Positions 1-11,667 of a stretch of DNA of 64,000 nucleotides are shown piece by piece. Positions within the stretch are counted from its first letter, which is position 1, and each line of letters opens with the position of its first letter. The translations under genes were made by a program, and so were the position numbers. The stretch is from Platynereis dumerilii. Lineage: Eukaryota > Annelida > Polychaeta > Phyllodocida > Nereididae. The stretch is taken from NCBI GenBank assembly GCA_026936325.1, contig JAPTHN010000008.1, positions 51,377,706 to 51,441,705 of the forward strand, given 5' to 3'. Below the pieces are notes generated by a model. That model did no database searches, was not told the DNA's origin, and was given only the letters and a program-made list of their open reading frames with translations.

Positions 1-403
1 AGGCTGGATGATCTGGTGACTGCACAGGTAGCCTACTGGTATCCAGTATCTTTACCATTAAAATATTATTACAGATCTTGTATAAGTGTGCCATGTCCCA
101 TGTGAATATATGCCCAGATGATGTCAGTATTCAATACTGACATCAATATTGCCACTCCATGCAAGCTTGAGTGTTAATTCCAACTGCTACCGACAAGTCA
201 GACTTATGGGTGAAGTGTGAATGACAATTGATTAATCTGCATTCATTGGTATGGTTGTTTGATTCAGTTGGACCAGGTGAAACTGATATGTGTGAGCCAC
301 TTGCTTTATCCATCATGGACATTCATGGTGTCCTGTCGTGAAATTTCTCATTGAGGGCAGCACCTTGTGGCTTTTCAGCCTTTTAGGTGAGATCTGCGCC
401 AAA
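1..403. other. No gene recognised; upstream of channel exons
   Basis: This stretch should be intron or upstream sequence of the channel gene that continues to the right. A CAG/GTAGCC junction near base 27 could be a splice donor, but the few codons before it match nothing I recognise. Confidence 0.4.
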
Positions 404-657
404 GAAACTGTTCAGAATTGATGACTGGAATGGGGATGATGGGGAGATTTTTCGGAAGTGAACATGCCGTGGTTGCATGGGCATACCAGAGGACGAGAAA
501 TGGGGGGGGGGGTAGTTGCTCCCCAAAAATTTGGGAAAAGGCCAGACAAGGAGGCTAAGAATTCGATCATCAAATAAACATTATTGGAAATCAGTGATAA
601 GAATGCCCCCAAGCAAAACTCCCCCCCCCCTTAGGTCTTAAATTCTGAATGGTTCCT
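404..657. mobile_element. Short foldback element (MITE), family shared with 1878-2292
   Basis: The ends are imperfect inverted repeats built on TTCAGAATTGATGAC at the left and the complement of AACCATTCAGAATTTAAG at the right. The same terminal motif bounds a longer copy at 1878-2292. The interior holds G- and C-homopolymer runs and no credible reading frame. Superfamily is not assignable. Confidence 0.5.
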
Positions 658-1153
658 GAGTATATTATTTTTGCCAAGACAGAGCAGCACATGATAACCT
701 CTCAGACCAACAAATGAATGTGAGAGTGAATGAATTTGTTTTGTAGTAAAAGTGCTAAAACTGATAGCAGTTATACACAAAATCCATGCATTATATATTG
801 CTGGATATTGTAACTTCTGGATTTATTCAAAACATCAAACTGAATCATCAATGTTGAGCAACAATCTAACAGCTTATGTGTGAATTTGTAATGGTGTGAT
901 CAATATGGGTTCCAAGTGACACAACTGAAACTGCGAATATACCAACTGTGAAATCATTATGCTGATACTCACATCACAAGAGCATTGTGGCAGTTGAAAA
1001 GAACATGGCACACTAATACGCAATCTGTAATAACACAGTTAAGTTTTTATCTACTACATTTAATCCTATTTTTGTACCTGTATACCAAATTGTAATATTT
1101 GTGTATGTAAAAATGATTTACATATATTATCGTGATTGGTGGATCACTTTCAG

Positions 1154-4100
1154 GTAGACTTCCATTCCAAGGAAAGTGACATGCATGTGAGAGAAATACC
1201 AAGCAACGAATGGGATGTTACGTCATCTTCAGTTGTAAGACACGAAATAACTTATGAATGCTGCCCCGAGCCCTATGTATCAATGGACCTTATCATTAAT
1301 GTGAGTATTTTAAAGAATTAACATTCAGTTGATGTTCAATCATCAATGTTTAACTTGTTTGGTTTTAGGGCATTCTGCCCTATTGTTATTGGTCTTCTCT
1401 GGAATCTTGTGGACAAATTTTGAGACAAAATACTGCACCAATTTCATTCAAACTTTGCACACGGGGTTTAATTTGCCCAAGATTGTGTTGATCAACTTTA
1501 CAGGAACATGCACATTGTCTAAATACCATTTTAGAGACCCAGAAAAACCATCCAAGAAAAACTGGAAAGTGGGAGTCCTGTGATGTCATTCAGGGGCTTC
1601 CCCACCCTAGATCTATTTATAGCTCACTGAGAATTTGTAAAAACAACAAGAGGTCAGCAATTAGGACAAAACACCACTGCATGCTTCATCAATGTGTTGC
1701 TACCTTGTATGCTCTATTATGTAGTAGCAACAGTTACAAGATAACCAGGACTTCGGATCAGTAGTTAGATGATGTGCAGAATGCCCTTTAAAGTGACTTG
1801 TGCACATTATTTTTATACTTGATAGATGCTTCAACTATAACTTAATCAAACACACTACCTATCCTTAAAGGTGAATCAGGGACCATTCAGAATTTTTGAC
1901 TGGTTAGTTTTGCCAGAACCTCGTGTCAAAAATTAATACCCCCTTGAGTTTTACGTGGATTTTTAGTACCCCTCCCTTGATCAGTATAGGTTTCAAGCAT
2001 ATTTTTAGAACCCCCCCCCCTCGACGAATTGACTTACAAAGCAACACATATAAAATTAGATTGTTATACTTATACCCTTGGACAGTCACGCTTATAGATT
2101 TGGAATCTTTGCGTGTAAAAAAGCTCAGATGATCTGAGTATATGCATGTTTTTTTAAATATTTGTTGTGCTGAAATTTCTCAACCCCTCTGATATGTCAA
2201 AAATTATTGCCACCTCTTGAAACAGGCGTGAAAGTTAGTGCCCCCTCGGGCAAACTCCTAACCTCCCCAGTCATAAATTCTGAACCATCCCTTACAATGA
2301 CTGACAAAATTTTTATTAAAAGTTATTTGAATTGTGATAACTAGTGTCTTGTGAAAAGCAATAACACAATTTGTTTGCAAAATATTAAAACTCTTCTTGT
2401 GAGGTGTTATACTGGGCTTAGACAAAAGCTGTTTGTTTGTGGCTGTACAGAAACAATAACATTGCCTGGCAGTTTCAAGTTCTTTTGCAATGAACTCTGA
2501 TGTCAAATTTTAAAGTGAGTGTCACAAGTTGAAGGTTGGAAATTTTCTTCCAAATGCTGAGAATATCGGGTTAAAAAAATTGAATGGTATGACCAGTATG
2601 AGCAGCAAGAAAGGTGTATTTAAACATAAAGCAGGAGTACAGTTCTACTGTTTACACACAACAAAAAATGATTATCACCCTTCAAGTTGGAATATTTTCA
2701 TGCATTGTGAGCCCTCATATTTCAAAAAGTAATGTCAGTATTGCAACAGTCACGGAGTTGCAAACTACCATTAGAAAGTCTAACAATCTCTTGAATGTTT
2801 GAATTTTAGGTTCAACGGAAAAGTACAGTCCTTGCCTATGTGTACATATCTCCGATGGTGCTCTTGGCTCTCCTCTGTCCGTTCATGTTCTTGCTTCCGT
2901 ATCAACACTCTCAGAGGATCACCCTGGGTGAGTATAATATTGTTACATACTTGGCCATGCATTAAGTAGGCCGTTAACTGGATTTTCCAGGGCCTTCATT
3001 TGCCATAATTCACGGAGGGCCATAATTCTCGGAGGGCTACAATCTGATTAACACATGGCCTGCAGCTCCCCCTGGTGTATTTTACGCAACATGACATCAC
3101 CAACAGCTACGTCATGGCGACTTGAGAAAAGATTCGTCCGACAGCTAAGTCAGCCAAAAATGGTCCGATTTCAAAAACTTTAAAGCCTAAAAGCATCATC
3201 ACATCGCACCAAGATGAATTCTGGACTATTTAGATTTGCTTTGTCTTTTAACATGACAACGTGAAAACGTAAAACGTGACAGTCGTCATCAGGAAGGTGA
3301 ATCAAAGTTGAAAGTGCATTACGAAATTTGGAAGGTAAAAATTATTATAATGAATGATAATATTTTACTTGTCAGGCATCATGGGGTATTAATCCGGGCA
3401 GAAATTATTCAATGCACTCCCCTGGCAGTTCGGCATTGATTAATACCCCATAATGTCCTCCAAAGAAGTGTTATTGTATAATTATCTCTTGCTAATTTGC
3501 TTATTATTCATTCTGAGAAGAGGGAAATTCCCCACAACCCTTATTTTTGTTTCATTATCTTGATATATAATGATAGCATTTAATTTTCTACAGGAGGGAG
3601 TCTGTTGATTTGCCTGATTCTTTTGCTTGTGAACCTGGACCATGTCTTCCCAACAACCTTCTCAGGGCTCCCATTTATAAGTAAGTCAAACACAATGTCA
3701 TACGCTCTTAGGAAGAAAAAGTGCAGCAGGAAACTCGTCCCCCTTTCTCAACCCCCCCCCCCGACATCCCAAACATAAGTGAAGGAAGAATTATGAAATC
3801 CCCATTCTAGACCAAAACAAGGTTTGAAAGACAAGTGTCAATAATATTAAGGCGCCGTCTTGACGCCATCTTGGAATTTTGGCTTGCATGCATATTTTTT
3901 ATTTAGGACTCACCCTAAAAATTATTTGTATTTGAGCGATAACGCTAATTTTATGGATTAGGCCAACAAGTTTTATACTTTTATCTGCTCTACAAATGTG
4001 CCCCTGAAATATTGATTAATTAAGCAACCACACTGATATTGAATGAAAAAAAGGAAAAAATAATCTTGTGTGTGATTAGGGTTAAATAGCGTTGTTTTCA

Positions 4101-4901
4101 GCCAGAACCCTGGAATGGTAGATTATTGATTTATTTACTTGTTGCCATAATAAAGAAAGAAACATGCAATATGTCACTCACAAATTGTACATCTAAATTT
4201 AAGGAATATTTTAAGCGTACAATTTGGTTTTTGCAGGCATCTACTACATGAGTGTCCTTGTTATGCTGGTTCTTGCAATGGTCTCATCTGCAATTATCCT
4301 GAATCTTGCTGGGAAAAAGACGGAACCCAACCCCATATTGAAGAGGGTAAGTGGAGGGAAAATTTGAAATTTCAATCTTGTTTTAAAATGCCTATAACTA
4401 ATCAATGTCTCCTTCATAACAAAGTCACAATAATTAATTATTGATAGTCAGAATAAGCGTAAGTCTTCTCAAATGTATTTTATGATTTATTGGGGTCCTG
4501 TTGCTCTAATTTCCTCAATTATTTCCATTACCAAAACCAACGATCATGTGAAACCACATAAATGTCTTTCAAAGGGCACATTTCAGGGAGAAATGGCCCA
4601 TTAATGAAAGCAGCTTCCAATACAATCACAGACAAGTGAAACTATATGAAAAGCGACACGTCATGAAAGTTGAAGTATTCTTCTTTAACTTTTGCAGATT
4701 CTTGGCCGGGGACTAGGATGTTTTCTGTTTGTGAAGAGTGAGGACTACGCAAATTTGGTTGAAGGCGACGAAGAAGACAAGGCAAGGAAATCGGATGAAA
4801 TCACCTGGCGCTACATCGCTGCTGTCCTCGACAGATTCTTCTTTGCTCTTTATGTAATTGTCACCCTCGTCGTTGCTGTTGCTCTAGCTACTTCTCGGTA
4901 G
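1154..4901 (+). CDS. Nicotinic acetylcholine receptor-like Cys-loop channel subunit, last five exons (5' part outside window)
   Basis: A ligand-gated ion channel subunit of the plasma membrane. Exons are 1154-1300, 2810-2927, 3594-3680, 4237-4346 and 4698-4901, each with AG/GT borders and compatible phases, giving a continuous frame to TAG. Exon 1 ends the ligand-binding domain and carries the loop C signature YECCPEPY, whose vicinal cysteines mark alpha-type subunits. Exon 2 holds M1 (YVYISPMVLLALLCPFMFLL) and the start of M2. Exon 3 completes M2, exon 4 is M3 with the LNL end, and the last exon gives a short acidic cytoplasmic loop and M4 (WRYIAAVLDRFFFALY). AATAAA at 4912-4917 follows the stop. 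The loop between M3 and M4 is only about 50 residues. M2 is unusual: Q-R stands where cation channels have E-K, and Ile replaces the gate Leu. The amino-terminal binding domain lies left of the window. Family assignment is firm; ligand and ion selectivity are unknown. Confidence 0.88.
1878..2292. mobile_element. Foldback element (MITE) in channel intron
   Basis: It is bounded by AGGGACCATTCAGAATTTTT and the complement of GGTTCAGAATTTATGACTGG. It lies wholly inside the first visible intron of the channel gene. The interior carries C-runs and no coding signal. A related shorter copy is at 404-657. Confidence 0.6.
3381..3451. repeat. Inverted repeat in channel intron
   Basis: ATGGGGTATTAATC (3381-3394) is matched exactly by its reverse complement at 3438-3451, with a 43-base loop. 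It may be the end of a decayed foldback element. No coding sequence is seen in this intron. Confidence 0.55.
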
Positions 4902-4919
4902 AAGTTCAGTAAATAAAGT

Positions 4920-5567
4920 CAAAATTGAGTCATTTGCTGTTGGGTTTCATTTCCCTTTAATAGTTGTCACAGGTTAGTACACTTATGTTTGTACTTGTGT
5001 GAGCCATAGATTGTTTAATCAATGACCATTTACTAAACTGACACCATTGAAGTTGTATTGCCAGACCTACCACTGTGAAATTTAAACTCTAGCTTATGCT
5101 GTACGTATTACTGAACCAACAAAATAACAATAATGTGTTGGTTTTTTTTGCTGATTTGTGCTAACAGTGAAAATTATGCTGCATTACAAGTACTGTAGCA
5201 TTCAGCCAATGGACAGTTACCAGAAATCCTTAAATATTATATTGCATCTTGGTGCGTATAACTTGGAAATATATGCCTTCTAATACATTACCAAGAGAGT
5301 TACATTGAGGTACACGTAATGTAACAGGCTAAGCACGGAGTGCCTCTTGAGAGTTGATCAACTGTGAAAATTATTATTCGCTCCGATCGAATTACTTGCA
5401 TTTTATTTGCCTTAATACGCACTTACATACATATTCTGATACAACTTCAAAATGATTCGGAGACTTTATCTAGTGTGTGATATGTGAAGGTTTTGCCACT
5501 TCATCAAAAGTGTCTGCCGAGTTGATTACCAGATCTACTAATTCCTGCATGATTCCATCATACAAAA
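4920..5567. repeat. Channel 3' flank, duplicated in units 2 and 3
   Basis: This non-coding stretch aligns with 36560-37190 and with 45465-45690 plus 48980-49400. Shared landmarks include CAGGTTAGTA, ACACCATTGAAG / ACACCATC(G/A)AAG and AAATTACTTGCA. The similarity stops where the foldback element at 5568 begins. It shows that the channel and GPCR once formed a tandemly copied cassette. Confidence 0.75.
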
Positions 5568-7894
5568 AGTATTACATGCATTATTTACATCAAACCACTG
5601 CCTCGTTACAGTCCTTGTCATACTTACGAGGAATCTCAAGTTTTTTTTCTATGCTGTTGAACTGTCATGTCAGAGATGACTCTATTCTAGCATTGCGATA
5701 TATGTAAATTAACTACAAGCTGTGATGTCATTTCAAACTGGGTCAGATTCCCCAACTTCTAACCAATGCCAATCCACCAAACTGAGCATCACAGTTTCAA
5801 CTAAGTGTCAGAACTAAAATTGGGTCTGGGAAAACCCATGCAAGTTTGACATCACAGCCTCTCAGCCAATGGGCTGCCAGAACATATATACATAACATAA
5901 GCCATGTGTTTACAAACATATTGTCAAAGCCTTCTGTTTATACCAACTTCCATCAAAGTTTAAATTTGTAAGTTAGCAAGTTTGTAGATTTATCAAACAA
6001 CTCTGTGGGGATTATAACAGTTGTCTACTGTGAATGCTCACAAAGCTGCCATTTGGTAGGATTAGACTGGTGATTGCTGTGATAAATCATTGGGATCAAA
6101 AATGTAATGCTTACTTCAATATATCAATGTTTGAACTGTGATGACGTAGTTTACGGTCAGCCCATTGGCTATCAAACTGTATGACGTAGTTGTAGGGGCT
6201 ATCCCTGATAAAACTCTTACTCTGACACTATGTTGAAACTGTGACGCTCAGTTCAGGAGGATCAACATTGGTTAGAAGCTCGGGGATCTGACCCAGTTTG
6301 AAATGACATCACAGCTTGTAGTTAATTTACATATATTGCAATGCTAGAATAGAGTCATCTCTGACATCACAGTTCAACAGCACAGAAAAAAAACTTGAGA
6401 TTCCACGTAAGTATGACAAGGACTGTAAACCAAGTCGCTCAAAAAGTAAGAGGAGTTGCATTCTTACAAAAGTTACAAAAGGATCTGCCCTTACTGTAAT
6501 TTGTGTCCGATATACTGCTGAAGCAGCTCTAGCTGTTATCAGAAATTATGTGTGTAAGTGTCTGTAAAATAATTGGTTATTTAAAGGAGGTATGCTTAGT
6601 GGATGGTTTACTCATGACTCAGGAGTCTGCCTTCATCGGCAGAGAACAAAAAGAATTGGCAAATTTTGTGGACCGGCAACAATGAGATGGAACTTGAGAA
6701 GGGTAAATTAGTGCAATACATAATCAAAGATGTATGCTATTAATCTTTTGAAGTTGTTCTTGTGGTTCATTAATTTCACCTTGTGAAAACTAAGGAATGG
6801 ACTGACCAACTACAAATATTTAGAAAATGTTTTATTTAAGATTCTTAGAAATGTCAAGAAATATGAAGCCAATGAACCCATAATGAATGAGAATAAAACA
6901 AATTGTTATCTGTGGTGGATAATACAGTGAATGCCATTAGGTATTTTAGCATAGACTACAAACTCAAAGTCATTTAACAGGGTCAATGGCAAATAAATCC
7001 AGAGAGACTAAATTGACAAACGATTCAGCAACACTCTTTGTTTCATATGAGATAATCCGAAGGCATGAGTACATATGGTGATGGCATAACTGAAGATAAT
7101 TGATTTAAGATCAAGTGGGTCCCAATGAATGGTAATTTTAAAAAGGGTGCACTCAGCCATGAGACACTGACTGTCATTGATAAAGCAATTATTATATCAT
7201 AGATTTTCACAAGAAGAGAGAATTACAAATTTGCCAATAAAAAAAAAAATTTAACAATCCAGCCAAAAAGTGGCTTGTGACTGCGAATCAGCTCTCTGTT
7301 TATTAATTCTTGGCATTGTTTTGTCATAAAATTCAAAAACTTTAAATACTGAATGAAAAATATCCTAACCTGAGCGGGCAATCAGCATTATACCATACAT
7401 GTAGACTGCAGAGTCAGTGGCACTCAGCGCTCAGTGCAGAAACTCACCAGTTAGAATATTATTGTGCATGCAAATTCTATCATAGGAAAGATATACATTA
7501 TTCATTTATTAGGAATAATTCAAACATTTTCAATTAGAAAATTAAAATGTAGACCTATGTTACTCCTGCAAGCTGCATTAAGTTACCCTTTTCAAGTCCC
7601 ATATCAAATTGCCCGTCACCAAAATGTGTCACTGTTAGTTTTTCACTGCCAATGATGGTAGAACCCTGAGTAAGCCATCCACTAAGCATACCTCCTTTAA
7701 ATAACCAACTATTTTATAGACACTTACACACATAATTTCTGATAACAGCTAGAGCTGCTTCAGCAGTATATCGGACACAAATTACAGTAACGGCAGATCC
7801 TTTTGTAACTTTTGTAAGAATGCAACTCCTCTTACTTTTTGAGCGACTTGGTTAAACGAGGCAGTGGTTTGATGTAAATAATGCATGTAATACT
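5568..7894. mobile_element. Foldback DNA transposon with about 230-bp terminal inverted repeats, itself interrupted
   Basis: The left end AGTATTACATGCATTATTTA is the exact complement of the right end. The arms are 5568-5606 plus 6428-6625 on the left and 7660-7894 on the right. The left arm is split by a second element at 5609-6425. The core (about 6630-7660) has no reading frame resembling a transposase, so this is a non-autonomous element of uncertain superfamily. Its left flank is cassette sequence; its right flank does not resume that sequence, so the insertion was accompanied or followed by loss. Confidence 0.75.
5609..6425. mobile_element. Tc1/mariner-like non-autonomous element nested in the left arm
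   Basis: The ends are CAGTCCTTGTCATACTTACG and its complement, with TA on both sides (5607-5608 and 6426-6427), the signature of Tc1/mariner insertion. The arms run about 190 bp inward. Removing the element and one TA restores a left arm that matches the intact right arm of the host element. No transposase is seen. Confidence 0.72.
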
Positions 7895-8404
7895 CATTCA
7901 CAATAACTAATTGATAGCATTTTTGTACTAGTAACAACAAAAATGAAGGCTCATATTACATAATATATACTGGAGATAGACAGAGGCACAGCAGGTACCT
8001 ATCATCAATGATTTACACAATTAATTGAATTTTTGCTGACGATTTTCATAAAAATAAGGGCAAAAATATGGTTTTTTGCCAATTACTCAAAAAGTATTGG
8101 GTTTAGGGCCCTAAAATGTATTGAAGATGAATATGAATGTGGGTATTCCGGAGATTTTGGTGTCAATTTCATGTCTCTAGCTGCTTTAGTTCTCAAGATA
8201 GAGGGTATTTTTGCGTTTTTTCTTATTGTCTAAAACGTAATTTCTAAAATGGCCCAGGGGCCTGGATTTTTTTCCATCAAATCTGCAAAATTTTGGTATT
8301 AGGTGGTTTCTAAGACCTAAAGGCCTCATATTAGAATGATGGAGCAGGACTTTTCAAAAAAAGTTGAAAAAGGGCCAGCCCTAATATGACATCAAGTACT
8401 ATCA
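7895..8404. other. Intergenic, no gene recognised
   Basis: A 66-codon open frame at 8033-8233 has no recognisable domain and no supporting splice context. The sequence is AT-rich without a repeat I can delimit. Confidence 0.4.
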
Positions 8405-8539
8405 GTTACACCCTGCTCGTTTCGATGGTACGGGAATATACACAAGGAGAGGAAGGACTCCATACACCACGAAGCCGATGGCTGAGTGGTGTATGGAGGC
8501 CTGAGTGGTGTATATTCCCGTACCCCCGAAAAACGAGCA
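8405..8539. mobile_element. Palindromic MITE, truncated copy
   Basis: It begins GTTACACCCTGCTCGTTTCG and folds back through ACTCCATACACCACGAAGCC and its near-complement. A fuller copy is at 35049-35196. The right end is cut after AAAACGAGCA. Confidence 0.7.
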
Positions 8540-8649
8540 AATGTCTAAGTGCTCAATAAGGCTGTCTTTAGCTATTCATAGCCTGACTTATCCGTAGCTA
8601 TCGAACTTTCAAATAAGCACACTAATATACAATATAATTATTATAATAT

Positions 8650-8712
8650 CATAAATTTCTTATAAATGTTGTAAAGCATTCACAATTGTTGTTGTTTTTA
8701 TTTCGATAATTT
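8650..8712 (+). repeat. Remnant of GPCR 3' flank (unit 1)
   Basis: The stretch containing TTATAAATGTTGTAAAGCAT followed by GTTGTTGTT matches sequence about 400 bp downstream of the GPCR at 39630 and of the GPCR pseudogene at 51745. It suggests that unit 1 once contained the GPCR, now replaced by transposons. The match is short, so an independent small repeat is possible. Confidence 0.5.
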
Positions 8713-9340
8713 TTGCTCCTGTTAAATCCAACCGAAAAGAAGATTTCAAAAGTTAAAATGGACTGTTCTGGGTCTCGCATGTAGGAGAAAAATATCTAAA
8801 ATAATAATAAATAGTCATCCTCTTGGGGGTAAAAAGAAGATTATCCCAAAATTTTTCGTTCCTAAAATCTTTTTTTAACCATGTCCGCTAGGGTGTCCCA
8901 AAAAATGTGAAAATCTGAAATAGATTAGGGCTAACCTCTAAATGTGTTCTATAGTCTCTCTTTGACTCCCATGTAAAATTTCAGCTCATTTGAAGGTGTT
9001 TTAGATGTTGATCAAGATTCAAGAGCCCCAAAAATTGATTGGGGTTTAACATTGAATTTTCATGTGAAAATCGCTATTTTAGCTTATAGCTGACAAATTA
9101 TTAGTTTCAGTCCACCCAAACACATGGTAGTGGATACAAAGTGGATATAAATTATTCTGAACACATAACTGTACTTTACTTGGTTCTTGTGAAATAAGCA
9201 AATTATACTATTTTACATGAAAATTGACGCCAAGGCAAAGCACCTTTCTTAATGAAGATTTATTGCAGTATAATTTTGAATTTTAACATGGAAATAATCA
9301 CATATTGGTTCCATAGTGTGACAAAGACTCAACAACATCA
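8713..9340. other. Intergenic, possible decayed transposon end
   Basis: TAGGGTGTCCCAAAAAATG near 8890 resembles a transposon terminus, but no matching opposite end was found. There is no credible coding sequence. Confidence 0.3.
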
Positions 9341-9459
9341 ACCGATGTCCTACAATCTATTTCAAGTTATTGAAACAATCTAAGAAGTTTTTTAAATCAC
9401 AGAAAATCGCATATATAAATAAGTATATAATCTCATACATGTTAATTTTCTCATTACCC

Positions 9460-9834
9460 AAGCAATTTACAATGTCTCCTCTCTGGATTATATTGCGATG
9501 AAGGAACAAGGTTTTCTGAATTTTTGAAGTCGTAGAGAGACAACCAATCAACGTCGAAGACTGTTACGCCATCTGGTAGAACAAGGTCGAAGTTATCACC
9601 CTGGTGGCTTGGGTAAACTAAGTAAGGAAGTAAGGAAGTGAACTGTGAGTCATAAAGTGAAGTGAAGACCATCAGGAAAGCATTATATCCATTAATATGT
9701 GTATCTGCAAGAAACATGTGCCCATTCTCATAAATGTACAGATTTGTATTGGATGTCCTGTTTAAGTTCTGCCATGAGGGAATTTTATTGGAGGTATTAT
9801 TCTTTGGCAGTTGGAAATTATGGAGAATTGTCAA
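9460..9834 (-). CDS. DM13-domain-like exon (Skeletor-type), gene incomplete
   Basis: The minus-strand frame of about 126 codons contains NFDLVLPDGVTVFDVDWLSL followed by YDF, close to the end of DM13 domains, where LP, then a D-x-D-W-x-S core, is typical. The earlier part (YIYENGHMFLADTHINGYNA, then FLMVFTS) fits the expected strand pattern of the same domain. DM13 occurs in Skeletor-like extracellular or matrix proteins, often with DOMON. No partner exon, signal peptide or DOMON sequence was found nearby, so this is one exon of a larger gene or a relic. The exon ends are not defined; the listed right edge is only the first in-frame ATG. Confidence 0.45.
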
Positions 9835-10448
9835 AAAAATAACGATATCCTAAAAAGGGGTGGGATTCTCACCCTGTTTTTCCCATGAAAAAATTCAGTA
9901 GAGGAGGCACATAAGTCAGTGTTCCCTGTGATTAATTTTTGAATGTATAGAAAAAGAGACAGACAATTTATTTTCTATCTATCTATCTAAACATTCAATG
10001 TGACTTCAGGTATATATTTTCACAACGGGGGCTGTCAGAGATGAAAACAAAAACAATTTGGGACACTGATTTTAAAATTTCAAGTTACTTTGTCAAAACC
10101 AATTTGTTCGGCTCACCTTGCAGGATCTTTGTCATATTGAATACCTGCAGCAATGCCCAATCTTCCACCAATAAGGAAATGGGCTTCTGAAATTATTAGA
10201 ATGAAATTGTAGTTCACTCTCTTTCTTAACAAATTCGCTTTGAGACGTTTTCTAGGAATGCTATATTCCTCCATATAAAAGTAGCTGATTATTTTTGACC
10301 AGGTCCATCGAACTGGATACTTTGGATGCAGATACTGTTGGCATCTTCAACTGCGAAAGGTCCAGAGCTCACTCCAAACTCTTGCGAAGACAATTGGCTA
10401 ATTGTCTTTAGACACGGAAAATTAGAAGTGAGCTAATCACTAGTAAGC
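9835..10448. other. Intergenic, no gene recognised
   Basis: AT-rich sequence without a supported reading frame, RNA or bounded repeat. It would contain introns or upstream exons of the DM13-like gene if that gene is real, but I cannot identify any. Confidence 0.35.
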
Positions 10449-10502
10449 TGTCACTATTATAGGTCTGCGCGCTGTGTAACAGTGCAGACCTATCACTATT
10501 AT
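10449..10502. repeat. Small foldback with direct flanks
   Basis: ATAGGTCTGC and its complement GCAGACCTAT face each other around a short loop, flanked on both sides by TCACTATTATAG. It looks like a tiny hairpin insertion with its target duplication, or a hairpin-associated duplication. Confidence 0.5.
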
Positions 10503-11667
10503 AGCAACAGTTGATTTGTATTGATAAATGGTGATATATCAAACTTGTTTTTTCAATATGAAAATAGCAATGACGATTTAATAATGAAGCACAGTTTTGT
10601 AGTAATTCAGCTGATATGACGTGATTAACTTTTGGCTTGAGCTGAGAATACATAGAACAGACATGAGGCTCAAGCAGATGAAGCAACCCAATCCACCATC
10701 TTGGAACTGCCTGGCAGCCTGGCATTTGGTAACCGTGACGTAACCAATAATTAATAGTGACGTCTCTAGTAACAATGGCATCATGGCACGTCAAAATCAG
10801 CCAAACACAACATCTTGTTGCTCCTGCTGTGACATCACAATGACGTCATGTCTCAGGGCAGTTCCAATATGGCGGATTTGGTGACCTCATCTCGAGGTGG
10901 CATCAAACAGCCTCATGTCCGTTCTATGTATTTCTATGGTAATAACTGAAGGTTGTGGAAGGACAAGTGTCTTCCTGAGGGTGATGGGTACTGGAAAAGT
11001 TGTTGGGGGTGACCATTAAATAATCAGGTGGGGGCTTGGTGTTTTCCTCGGCAGGAAATTATTTATTTCACATTAACGGAGACAGTGATTATTTATTTCG
11101 TGCCTGTGATATCACGAAATATTCCTTTCTTAAAGGGGGGCAAGCACCTATAAAAGGAGCCAGTCGTGGTACCTTTCAGTCTGATTCTGGCACTCAAACA
11201 GTCAACATCTCCCACTTTCCTTGGTTAAAATCATCAAAACCAGCAATAATACTGCATGAAACAACTCAATTTTTCAACCACATGATATTTCGTAACGATT
11301 CTAATGAAGGAATACATATCCGCAGTTTTGAGCAAATCATGGAATTTTAAGACCATGAAAATATCATTAATTACAGTTTAATTACCCTTCATTAGCAGCA
11401 ATCAGCAATTTTATTGTTTCTTAAGAAAGCTAAAAACTTAGAATAATGCATAACAATATTTATTTCAAGGAAAATGTATCATGTGCCATTAAACATAAAT
11501 TCTGAAATTTTCATAAAAATCGGAGCATTATTAACAAATTTATTTTGTGTTGACCACTGCACTAGAAATATAGCAGCAATCAAAGCCAAATGATCTGTCA
11601 ATACCCTGTCCCAAGTATCCGATCAGAGAATAGGTAATTAAGAATCCCATGTAATTGCTGTACCCGG
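10503..11667. other. Intergenic, no gene recognised
   Basis: Open frames on both strands (for example 11036-11350 plus and 10408-10794 minus) show no domain, no signal peptide and no repeated use elsewhere. GACGTCA motifs occur near 10838. Confidence 0.35.

Noticed and set aside
10408-10794. 128-codon minus-strand frame
   Set aside because: No domain, no conserved motif and overlap with a hairpin insertion; likely chance.
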